This document shows positions 22,501 to 31,641 of a DNA stretch of 64,000 nucleotides, piece by piece. The first letter of the stretch is position 1. Each line of letters opens with the position of its first letter. Location: assembly GCA_030144725.1 (NCBI GenBank), contig JASKMD010000015.1:8264005-8328004 (forward strand), written 5' to 3'. The DNA comes from Haematococcus lacustris (lineage: Eukaryota; Chlorophyta; Chlorophyceae; Chlamydomonadales; Haematococcaceae). Made by a program: the position numbers and the translations under genes. Below the pieces are notes generated by a model that was given only the letters and a program-made list of their open reading frames with translations, had not been told where the DNA came from and did not search any database.

Positions 22501-23833
22501 TCTCACTCCCACTCCCACTCCCACTCCCCCATCAACAATGGTACGTTCACCGCTGCCACCCCTATCTCTTGCCCAACGCCGCGAGGAACCACTCAGGTGA
22601 GACCGAGCTTAGTATGCTCTAGCCCCCCTCACAAACATAATGAGCGGCGATCATGAGCAGCACCCTCCCATTTCCCCCCATCACACACTCCACTCTACAA
22701 ATGGTGAGTGGCTTGCTGTTGCAAATGTGTGGCTCCATGTACCCAGTCTGACTGCTAGCATGCCCTTGGTAACTGCAGGTTCTTCTGGTCACACCCATCC
22801 CCCTTTTCCACTACCAATACCACCACCACCACCACCTCCCTTCCCCCTCTCTCTCCCTCTCCCCTCCCATACTCCCATACTCCCATACTCCCAAGCCTCC
22901 CATACTCCCAAGCCCCCACCTTATACTCCTCATCGCAATCCCACCCCACTGGCGCAGATGGTGCCTGGTGATATGGTAAGGCCACGGTGTAGCTAACACA
23001 GTGCCCAGCCTGGTCACCCTACCGCACGTGCACGCCCCTTGGTTGCAGGTCTGATGGGCACCTCCCCTCCACTTTCCCTACACAACCAACCCCTCCCAAT
23101 TCATCCCCCCCCGCCCCCGCTCACTCCCCCGCCCCCACCCAGGCCCATGCCCCCAACCCAGGCCCCCACCCAGCCCAACCCAGGCCCCCACCCAACCCAA
23201 CCCATGCCCCCAACCTACCCCCGCCCCACCTCCCCCCCTCCCGCCTCCCTGCCTCCCCGCCTCCCGCCTCCCTGCCTCCCGCCCCCCGCTTTCCACATCT
23301 ACCCCGCCTCCCCGCCTTCACTCCTCCACTCCCACCCCCTTCCCAGCAGCATTCATCAAGCCGCCAGAAGGTAGGTAGGTGCTACAGTGCCCCTACTATA
23401 TCTGCTGCTGTCGCTGCTCCTGCTGCTGCTGCCCCCCTGCTACTGCTGTCCCCTTGCTGCCGCTGCTGCTGCCCCCCTGCTGCGGCTGCTCCTCCCCTCC
23501 CCTCCCCTCCCCTCCCCTCCCCTCCCCTCCCCTCCCCTCCCCTCCCCTCCCCCCCTCCCCTCCCCTCCCCTCCCCTCCCCTCCCCTCCCCTCCCCTCCCC
23601 TCCCCTCCCCTCCCCTCCCCTCCCCTCCCCTCCCCTCCCCTCCCCTCCCCTCCCCTCCCCTCCCCTCCCCTCCCCTCCCCTCCCCTCCCCTCCCCTCCCC
23701 TCCCCTCCCCTCCCCTCCCCTCCCCTCCCCTCCCCTCCCCTCCCCTCCCCTCCCCTCCCCTCCCCTCCCCTCCCCCCCCTCCCCTCCCCTCCCCTCCCCT
23801 CCCCTCCCCCCCCCCCCCCCCCCCCCCCTCCCC

Positions 23834-23889
<56 letters not shown>

Positions 23890-26653
23890 CCTCCCCTCCC
23901 CTCCCCTCCCCTCCCCTCCCCTCCCCTGCAGCCATGAGCAGTAAGCAAGAGCAGCTGCCAAGAGCAGCAGGTAGGAGGCGCTTAGAGCGGTAGCCAGGAC
24001 TTCTGGTGAGTGCACATGCTTGGGAGGTGTCAGCCTAGCCTGCCCAGTTCTGGTCATGCATGTCCTAATTCATCTGCTTGCTGGCTGATGTTTGCTTGCA
24101 GTTGTCGACAGCTGGAGCATGGCAGGTGTAGCATGGCCTGGTTGATTGCAAGCAAGGCGGTAGAGCAGCAACCATTGAGTAGCCAGCAAGGACCGTACCC
24201 TCCCTGTACCCCGTACCCTCCCCCGGCAGCGTGACACGGAGCATAACTGTAAGTGGCCAGTCCCTACACATCAGTGGTAGCAGCCCTTGGCGTACCAGCT
24301 TGGAGCGGGCAGCCTGGAGCGGGCAGCTTGGAGCCAAGCCCAGCCCAGCCCAGCCTAGCCTAGCCCAGCCTAGCCTAGCCTACCCCAGCCTGATTTGGTG
24401 CCATGGGGCATAGACAGCAAGGCAAAGTGATGAGGTGTTAGCCCATAGCAATGAGGTCCAGGCAGTCCTTGTGGTTGTGCACATGGCATAGGTGGTGAGC
24501 AAGGCATGAGTCGTAGTGTTGTTGTTCTAGTGATGTTGTGTGGTGTAGTTGTGTGGTGTTGTCACCTTGCATCAATGCATGTGCTTAGCACCAGCAATAC
24601 ATGCCGTTTGTTGTAGTGTTGCGAGGTGTTCGGGCGTCGTTGCATACGTTGTGGCAGGACCCTGTAAACAAATGTCCTAGGACCCTGTAGCCGTGCGGCA
24701 GGACCCTGTAAATAAATGTCATAGGACCCTGTAGCCGTGCGGCAGGACCCTATAAATAAATGTCGTAGGACCCTGTAGCCGTGCGGCAGGACCCTGTAAA
24801 CAAATGTCCTAGGACCCTGTAGCCGTACGGCAGGACCCTGTAAATAAATGTCCTAGGACCCTGTAGCCGTGCGGCAGGACCCTGTAAATAAATGTCGAAG
24901 GACCCTGTAGCCGTGCGGCAGGACCCTGTAAACAAATGTCGTAGGACCCTGTAGCCGTGCGGCAGAACCCTGTGGCCCAGGACCCTGTACAGGGTCGGTA
25001 GGACCCTGTACAGGTTCGGGCGATTTTTCAAATAGTTATAACATCGCAGCAACTTTGAGTTTTTCAATGATTACAACGGCGATGAGTCGGCCTTTCCTGG
25101 GGCTATCTGCAGTATGCCTCCCGGGAGAAAATGATGTAGTCGACTTCCGGCCTTAATCGGCGCGAGTGAAACCTTGTGCAAGGTTTCGTTGACCTTGTGC
25201 AGGGTTTCAGCAACGTGGTGCACTGCTTCACTAACCTAGTGCAGGGTTCCACTGACTCAAGCTGTGGCTCAGGAGGATATGTGTGGATTGTGTTTGCAGT
25301 CAAGCACCGGAGGCACCCTGCTGCATGGAGGTGCAGAGCGGTTTCCCAAGAATAAACAGGTACGAAAGGCATAACTAGCTGGTATGAATCGAGAGTGACG
25401 GGTACTTGTGAGCATGTCGTGCATTGCTCCCTTACACGCAGGGAATGGTGTATCAGCTGCCCACCTTGCTGCCATACACAGGGGAAGTCTACCAGCCTCA
25501 TGAGCTAGAGCAGTGTCGACGAGCAGCTCTAGCTCATGGCCTAACCATCTGCCAGCTGCCACAGCTAGCCATAGATATGGCAGCGGTGATTGCGGCCAGC
25601 ATCTTGATCACCAGGGTCTATAACCACATGGTCTTCAGCTCGGTCAATGCCAACAGCAAGACACAGTATGGCACTGGCCAGAGGGTGCAGGTGGTGTTGG
25701 CCAAGTCAGACAAGAACAGCAATGGCGACCTAGACACAACCCTACAGCTGTTGTCTGACAACTATAACACGGCTGTGTACAGCGCGCTGACAGCAGAGAA
25801 GAAGGAGGAGGTGAGAGACAGATAAATCAGGGTGTGCAGCAGAAGACACAAGCCACAACAGGAGTCATAGCCATTGCTGCAGAAGCATTTCCTAGCTTAC
25901 CTAGAGTCAGGGCTGCGTGAAGCACAATAGACAGCACACTGGGTGTGTTTGCAGGTGGATGAGGCCAAGGAGGTGTTGGCCCAGTACCTCACTCTCCTGC
26001 AGCCGGTGCTGAGGCAGCTGCTGGGCCGCCCCTTAAACGCCCTAGCTACCATCATCACTGACCCCACCTGGCAGCGTCGCCTGAACAGGAATGGGAACAT
26101 GGTGACTACACTGGCCCAGCAGCTGGCTCAGGCCCAGGCTCCCCACACAGACTTCCTCCCTGTTGGCCCAGGGATGGATGACGGCCTGGTGTTCCTGCTG
26201 GCTCTCCAGGACTTCCCTCTGGTTGCCTACATGGGCAGCCACAAACTGTCCCGGTTGGCTGCAGCCCATTGCCGGCGGACGGCTGATGGTCAGAAGCAAG
26301 TGGTGGAAGTGAAGGACATGGATGCCCTGGCCATGACCTTGCCACTTCAACTGGGCACAGAGGTCCTGGTGAAGGCTGGACAGCTGGTGTTGTTCCGGGG
26401 CAACACAGTGCATGCTGGCAACGTGGGGGTGGCTGGCTCGTGCTGCGCCAGGCTGTATGGCTTTGGCCGGCCTGACACGGTGGCTGACAACACCACCATG
26501 AACACCTCTGAGCTGGGGGACTTGTACCATGGGTTGTTTCAGCCCATCCAGGATGAGGGCATTGGCCCCAAGATGGCAGACTGGAACAGGCGCGGCATGG
26601 CAGGCCAGTGGGTCAGGATCTCAGAGCCATACAGGCCTGATCAGCGTATTTGA
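16592..26653 (+). CDS. T1 dioxygenase gene (2OG-Fe(II)-like), intron holds an element
   Basis: Exons (approximate) are 16592-16681 (starts MAAAAAGNAALEEV), 16947-17110, 17197-18202 (Gln/Pro/Ala-rich, ends KRPRPAED), 18300-18363, 18430-18507, 25309-25361, 25442-25809 and 25955-26653. The last two form the enzyme-like domain. HTD at about 26136 and VHAGN at about 26407, followed by an Arg, fit the HxD...H...R plan of double-stranded beta-helix 2OG/Fe(II) dioxygenases. The domain aligns with 31642-33072 of T2 (GTGQRVQVVL versus GTGQRLQMTV, and matching HxD and HAG motifs). The substrate is unknown; nucleic-acid dioxygenases of the TET/JBP type are known to travel with other transposons, but I cannot assign that family. 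The intron 18508-25308 contains element 18543-25168. Reading frame within the Pro/Gln-rich exon is uncertain. Confidence 0.6.
18986..20655. mobile_element. Foldback element copy 1, right end truncated
   Basis: It begins CACTCCTACAATTTAAGCCC, as does the copy at 40342. It then has a 12-bp minisatellite (GCAGGGATTAAC variants, 19145-19770), a unique stretch, and a strong hairpin near its right edge. The outer part of the right arm present in the other copy is missing. The 14 bp TTGCATCCTTATGT occur on both sides (18972-18985 and 20656-20669). The matching part of T1's right end (28717-28730, inverted) has this sequence once with one mismatch, which is the empty site. Confidence 0.85.
20512..20658. 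repeat. Long hairpin with ~65-bp arms
   Basis: Arms from GCAAACTTCGTCACTCGC to GCGCTTATCCTG pair almost perfectly with the downstream inverted copy, across a loop of about 17 bases. This is the inner end of the foldback arms. Confidence 0.9.
20745..21545. repeat. CACAGGGTCCTGGCACCTCAC array
   Basis: Tandem units of CACAGGGTCCTGGCACC with variable links. It is the inverted counterpart of the array at about 27880-28620. Long open frames across it (TGSWHLT, HRVLAPH) are repeat artefacts. Confidence 0.9.
21550..24650. other. Interior of element 18543-25168, no convincing gene
   Basis: The stretch contains AGCCAG-rich sequence (21700-22060), short CT-rich tracts each preceded by a TGCAGGTCTGATG-like motif (22395, 22775, 23045), the CCCCT array at 23487-23935, and CCCAGCCTAGC repeats near 24340. 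Parts match 12700-14500 in the other non-autonomous element. I see no conserved protein. Confidence 0.6.
23487..23935. repeat. (CCCCT)n and poly-C tract
   Basis: About 450 bp of CCCCT pentamers broken by pure C runs (about 23805-23887). A sequence of this kind is prone to assembly and length error. Confidence 0.95.
24655..25015. repeat. GGACCCTGTAGCCGTGCGGCA array
   Basis: Tandem units alternate GGACCCTGTAGCCGTGCGGCA and GGACCCTGTAAATAAATGTC. This is the inverted counterpart of T1's left array at 3890-4845. Confidence 0.9.
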
Positions 26654-26699
26654 ACGATTGACATTGCATGGCAGCATGGGCTGGTGTGGAGCTACAGCA

Positions 26700-29137
26700 G
26701 AGGGTCAAGTGTGGTGCCAGGACCCTGTGGGCCAGGACCCTGTGGTGAGGTGCCAGACCCTGTAGGTGTGCAGCAAGACCCTGAGGTGTGGTGCCAGGAC
26801 CTTGTGGTGCCAGGACCCTGTGGTGAGGGACCAGGACCCTGTGGTGCCAGGACCCTGAGGTGAGGGACCAGGACCCAGTGGTACCAGGACCCTGTGGTGA
26901 GGGACCAGGACCCTGTGGTGCCAGGACCCTGTGGTGAGGGACCAGGACCCTGTGGTGCCAGGACCCTGTGGTGAGAGGCCAGGACCCTGTAGGTGTGCAG
27001 CAGGACCCTGTGGTGAGGAGCCAGGACCCTGTGGTGCCAGGACCCTGTAGCCGTGCGGCAAGACCCTGTAAGCAAATGTCGCAGGACCCTGTAAGCGTGA
27101 GGCAGAACCCTGCAGAAGTGTGTCATAGGACCCTGTAGGCGTGCGGCAGAACCCTGTAGACTAATGTAGCAGGACCCTGTAGGCGTGCGGCAGAACCCTG
27201 TAGTCGTGTGACGCAGGACCCTGTAGGCGTGCGGCAGAACCCTGTAGCCTAATGTCGCAGGACCCTGTAGCCGAGCGGCAGAACCCTGTAGACGTGGGTA
27301 ACAGGACCCTGTAGGCGTGCGGCAGAACCCTGTAGACTAATTCAGCAGGACCCTGTAGGCGTGCGGCAGAACCCTGTAGACTAATGTAGCAGGACCCTGT
27401 AGGCGTGCGGCAGAACCCTGTAGCCTAATGTCGCAGGACCCTGTAGGCGTGCGGCAGAACCCTGTAGACGAAGGTCGCAGGACCCTGTAGCCGAGCGGCA
27501 GAACCCTGTAGACGTTGGTAACAGGACCCTGTAGGCGTGCGGCAGAACCCTGTAGACGAGGGTCGCAGGACCCTGTAGGCGTGCGGCAGAACCCTGTAGA
27601 AGTGTGTCATAGGACCCTGTAGGCGAGCGGCAGAACCCTGTAGACTAATGCAGCAGGACCCTGTAGGCGTGCGGCAGAACCCTGTAGACGAGGGTCGCAG
27701 GGCCCTGTAGCTGTGCGGCAGGACCCTGTAGACCTGTGTCGCAGGACCCTGTAGGCGTGCGGCAGGACCCTGAAGACGTCTGTCGTAGGAAACTGTAGAC
27801 GTGCGACAGGACCCTGTAGACATCTGTCGTAGGACCATGTAGCCGTGCGACAGAACCCTGAGACATATGACTTTGTGGTGTGGTTCATGGACCCTGTGGT
27901 GAGGTGCCAGGACCCGGTGGGCCAGGACCCTGTGGTGAGGTGCCAGGACCCTGTGGTGTGGTGCCAGGACCCAGTGGTATCAGGACCCTGAAGTGTAGTA
28001 CCAGGACCCTGTGGTGAGGTGCCAGGACCCTGTGGTGAGGAGGCAGGACCCTGTGGTGCCAGGACCCTGTGGTGTGGTGCCAGGACCCTGTGTGACAGAA
28101 CCCTGTGGTGAGGTGCCAGGACCCAGTGGTTCCATGACCCTGTGGTGAGGTACCAGGACCCTGTTGACCAGGACCCTGTGGTGTGGTGCCAGGACCCTGT
28201 GGTGAGGTACCAGAACCCTGTGGTGCCAGGACCCTGTGGTGTGGTGCCAGAACCCTGTGTGCCAAGACCCTGTGGTGTGGTGCCAGGACCCTGTGGTGAG
28301 GTGCCAGGACCCGGTGGTGCCAGGACCCTGTGGTGAGGTGCCAGGACCCTGTGTGCCAGGACCCTGTAGGTGTGCAGCAGGACCCTGGAGTGTGGTGCCA
28401 GGACCCTGTGGTGCCAGAACCCTGTGGTGTGGTGCCAGGACCCTGTGAGCCAGGACCCTGTGGTGAGGTGCCAGGACCCTGTAGGTGTGCAGCAGGACCC
28501 TGTGGTGAGGTACCAGGACCCTGTGGTGCCAGGACCCTGTGGTGTGGTGCCAGGACCCTGTGAGCCACAACCCTGTGGTGAGGTGCCAGAACCCTGTGGA
28601 GAAAGACACACATCGTAGGACCCTGTACAGGGTCCAGGCACACATGGTCGAAAGCATCCAAACGGGGTCAACAGGACCAACAACCGGGTATGTAGGAATC
28701 CTAACAGGGTTCTATGACATAGGGATGCAAAGCATGATTGTAATATCAACACTCATAGGGTACACAGGACCCTGTACAGGGTCCTACGACCATGGTGACG
28801 CTAGGACCCGGTGCAGGGTCCTAGGACACGGGCCATAGCTCATTACTGGCTGGGACTTTTTGCATGCCACCTACTAGGTTGGGCAGCTGTAACCACCCTT
28901 TACAACCTCTCATACTCACATTTCATGAAAAGTGACTTTGGTCACACGGTGCCAACTCCCTTAGCCAAAATCAGGGTCTCAGCCCCACACCTGGCCCAGC
29001 AACTCGACACCGAGTGAGAATTACACTTTGGCCCAAGAGAGTCTTGTCATCCGCTAGGTCACAGCAGCCCACATACCAAGTTTCAGACCTCAACTCTCAG
29101 GTTTTTCAAGCCAGCCAGGCCTTAATTTGCACGAGTG
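26700..29137. repeat. T1 right subterminal arrays and terminal region
   Basis: From about 26700 to 27040 and 27880 to 28620 lie GGACCCTGTGGTGAGGTGCC-type units. From about 27040 to 27870 lie GGACCCTGTAGGCGTGCGGC / AGAACCCTGTAGACTAATGT units. Perfect GGACCCTGTACAGGGTCC palindromes follow at about 28618, 28768 and 28800. Positions 28830-29137 are the type b terminal region, an inverted copy of 18543-18860. Confidence 0.9.
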
Positions 29138-29657
29138 CTTGTGGGCCCCGCATCTTGGCCCCTTGCCCCACTCCCTACGTCATCGCCCTAGCAACCTCAA
29201 GGTACTCTGCCTCCGGGAGATGGCTATCCAGCAGGTTGGCAACCTGCCCACCACCTTATCTCTGCTACAGATAGCCCGCCTCATTGCCGTTCTCCCAGCG
29301 CGGGACTTGCCAAGTGTGGCTCGAGGGGTGGAGGCTATCTTTTCAGGGTGCTTCGAGAAGGTGAAGATCGGGCTGTTGGTCCTAATCTTCACATGCAAGG
29401 AGGGTGGAAGCCGTGCCTCCCTGGCACCCCTCATGCCGTTGGTGGGCCAGTTTGGGGAGGCGTTTGTGGAGGTTGATGGGCTCAGTGCACAAGGGCCAGT
29501 GATGGTTGAGAGCTACATTTGCCACCTGCCTCCACTGTTGGCTGGGTGTGCTGGGGTCACGTTCGCCGGGTGCACAAAGCCTCTGTACTGCTGGTCAGAG
29601 GCCCTCTTCAAGCGCAGCCTGGCACCCGGTGGCACTTTGAGCTATCACGCAGAGTGA
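29138..29657 (+). pseudogene. F-box/LRR-like gene C/D, 3' half (split by T1)
   Basis: Family homology starts directly after the T1 terminus and CT duplication. LGPLPHSLRHRPSNLK matches gene A's LGPLPISLRDRPSN, and the following residues track gene A to the window edge. The stop is at 29657 after SYHAE. It has no start of its own apart from a chance ATG inside the T1 end (29127). See the 5' half at 3108-3735. Confidence 0.85.
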
Positions 29658-29884
29658 CATGATGAGTCATGATGAGACAGTTATGCCAGGCAGGGTGACA
29701 CATGGAACACCATTGATGGGGTGCAACGTTGTGATGTGCCATGTACCATGGGGTCGATGTTATGTGTTGCATAGTGACACTTGTAGTAACACTGACAGTG
29801 GACAATGTCGCTTGAGTTGATGTTATTTGTGAAGGCTGCCATGGTCTGATGTCCAGCAAATACATACCAACCCATGCGGCCTTC

Positions 29885-30060
29885 ATATCTGTACAGCTGA
29901 CGAAAAGCCAGTATCTGTTCAAGTGCAGCCTTGATATCTGTTCAGAGTTTGCATCTGTACAGATACGTACTCCCTTATCTGTACAGGTACGAGTGGTGCA
30001 TCTGTACAGATACTGACTCTTTGCTATCTGTACAGATGCCAAGGCTGTATCTGAACAGAC
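29885..30060. repeat. ATCTGTACAGAT cluster upstream of gene E
   Basis: Six or seven copies, several imperfect (TATCTGTTCAAG, CATCTGTACAGAT, TATCTGAACAGA), lie about 70-250 bp before the gene E start. A promoter location is plausible. Confidence 0.8.
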
Positions 30061-30132
30061 AAGCGAAAAGCCCTGTAGGACAGTTAATGTATGCATGCCT
30101 GCGTTATGCTGACTTTGCGCAATCCGTATCAT

Positions 30133-31455
30133 ATGTCGCGCTCAACCCAGTTCAGCGATTTGCCTTGCGGTGCCCTTGCGCACATTGCACGGTTTGCGAC
30201 TGCAGTCCCTGGTGCACGGGGATTTAGCCTGGCTTGCAAGGCCAACCTACATGCCTGTCTAGCCACCTGCCCGAAGCTGGTCCTGCGGCTGGACAGCACA
30301 AAAGTCAGCCGGTTCCTGTCACCAGCTGTCCTCGGGGTCTTGCGAGCAAGGAAGCAGCCGCTACAGCTGCAGCTGCGATGGAACGTGGAGGGGCCGCAGT
30401 ACAACATACCCGACATGCTGCGGTTTGTGATTGGGCTACTGTGGGGCTGCACAGCCGTGAAAGAGGTGGTGATTGACGGCCTCGCAATGGAGCAGGCTGA
30501 GCTGGGTGCCTGGCTAGGAGCCACCTTAGCGGACAGCTTCCCCGAGCTCACCTCACTCACCCTGGCTGGCGACGTGGGCTATGAAGGGCTAGCAGGCCTC
30601 CTGTCCGACCCAGCATTGAAGGCTCAGCTACTACACCTGGACCTCAGCCACGCGTTGCTCTACGGCCATGATGCAGCAGCGTTCTACAAGGCAGCTGCCA
30701 GCCTCCACTCTCTGCACACGGAGCAGATTGACAGCCCTGCAGAGTCCTTGCATGACCTGCCATGTCAGTGGCGCACGCTGCGTGTGTGCAAGGCAAACTT
30801 GGAAGATTTGGACAAGCTGCCTCTGCATGCTGTGAAGGAGGTGGTGCACATTGACCTCCTGGGCGTGTGTGCTAGGGGTTACAGCCTAGATGATATCACA
30901 GCCGGTGCCTCATGCTTTGCAGCGGGTGTGTCTGTCAGGCCTACGGTGGGTACTCTGCGTGTCAACATTGCAGACTCATCTGAGGAGGATCTGTCCGTTC
31001 TGGCCGCGTTGCGACCCCTGGCAGGGTGCGTCCGTGTGGTGCATGTTGTGTGTGGTGATTGGGCATCGGTTGATTCAGAGGCGTTTGATGCTGATGTCAT
31101 GGAGGCCTTGCGCCCTGTGTGCCAAGGCTGCAGTGAGCTGTGGGTCAGGAGGGCCACACTCAAGCCTAGCGTGGAGTTGTGGCACGCCATTGTGGATGGC
31201 GTCCCCTCTATTGCATTTGTCTACATCCACCAATGCTTCCAGTGTGATGAGTTAGTGCTAGAGTCCCTTCAGGAGTTTGTGGAAGAGCATGGTGGTAGGG
31301 ACATCAACATACAAATTGATTACTTCCTACAATCACCTTTGGGGGCCCATGAGGGTTTGGGTGAGAGCGATCTGTCTGATTATGATTTCGGGCCAGTGCG
31401 TGTGTGCGTGGACGAGATGGACTTCTATGACAGCCCATTTGATGGACTTCTATGA
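30133..31455 (+). CDS. F-box/LRR-like protein E
   Basis: An intronless 440-residue frame from ATG 30133 (MSRSTQ), chosen because it aligns with the start of paralogue B (MSHHTQ); an ATG 14 codons upstream is also open. The N-terminal DLPCGALAHIARFAT...FSLACKA is F-box-like. LRR-like leucines follow, then an acidic tail. The last codons are altered by a 25-bp tandem duplication at about 31421-31470 (TTCTATGACAGCCCATTTG occurs twice), so the protein ends FDGLL rather than at the second copy. It is otherwise intact. The SCF adaptor role is inferred. Confidence 0.75.
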   Translation: MSRSTQFSDLPCGALAHIARFATAVPGARGFSLACKANLHACLATCPKLVLRLDSTKVSRFLSPAVLGVLRARKQPLQLQLRWNVEGPQYNIPDMLRFVIGLLWGCTAVKEVVIDGLAMEQAELGAWLGATLADSFPELTSLTLAGDVGYEGLAGLLSDPALKAQLLHLDLSHALLYGHDAAAFYKAAASLHSLHTEQIDSPAESLHDLPCQWRTLRVCKANLEDLDKLPLHAVKEVVHIDLLGVCARGYSLDDITAGASCFAAGVSVRPTVGTLRVNIADSSEEDLSVLAALRPLAGCVRVVHVVCGDWASVDSEAFDADVMEALRPVCQGCSELWVRRATLKPSVELWHAIVDGVPSIAFVYIHQCFQCDELVLESLQEFVEEHGGRDINIQIDYFLQSPLGAHEGLGESDLSDYDFGPVRVCVDEMDFYDSPFDGLL

Positions 31456-31641
31456 CAGCCCATTTGATGCCTTGTAAGATAACTCGGTCTCTGTTCCATG
31501 GTGACCTCACCTCAATGGAAGTCCTCTCACCAACCATGCTGAAATCTATATACCTATGCACAGCTGTCCCTGACAACATCTGTATAGTCAGACTCATGGA
31601 TGTCATCTGTATTTCAGGAAGCAACATTATTACACACTTGG

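Larger units (their letters stand above)
18543..25168. mobile_element. Non-autonomous T1-family element, inverted, in T1 intron
   Basis: It begins with T1's type b end (CACTCGTG... at 18543) and finishes with T1's type a end (inverted, GAGTG at 25168), so it lies in the opposite orientation to T1. Flanks are tttAAA / AAAcct, a 2-3 bp duplication. Its arrays (20745-21545 and 24655-25015) are inverted copies of those at T1's right and left ends. There is no transposase. It contains a foldback element (18986-20655) and about 3 kb of CT-rich, CAGCCAG-rich sequence shared with element 11896-15526. Confidence 0.85.
3736..29137. mobile_element. T1: 25.4-kb CACTA-like transposon inside F-box gene C/D
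   Basis: The left end is CACTC at 3736 and the right end is GAGTG at 29137. Both continue N7-TTAAGGCC inward. Flanks read ...gtcCT / CTtgt..., a 2-bp duplication. T1 contains a TNP2-type transposase (minus), an accessory gene (plus) and a dioxygenase gene (plus), with tandem CCCTGTACAGGG-type arrays inside each end. Its two ends differ. The left (type a, about 150 bp before the repeats) and the right (type b, about 300 bp) share only the terminal motif, which is common for CACTA elements. Two related non-autonomous elements (11896-15526 and 18543-25168) are nested in it; subtracting them leaves about 15 kb. Confidence 0.85.

Noticed and set aside
3736..29137. KDZ (Kyakuja/Dileera/Zisupton) transposon instead of CACTA
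   Set aside because: KDZ elements are known to carry TET/JBP-type oxygenases, but the CACTC ends, 2-bp duplications, subterminal repeats and TNP2-like block order favour CACTA. A transposase HMM search would settle it.
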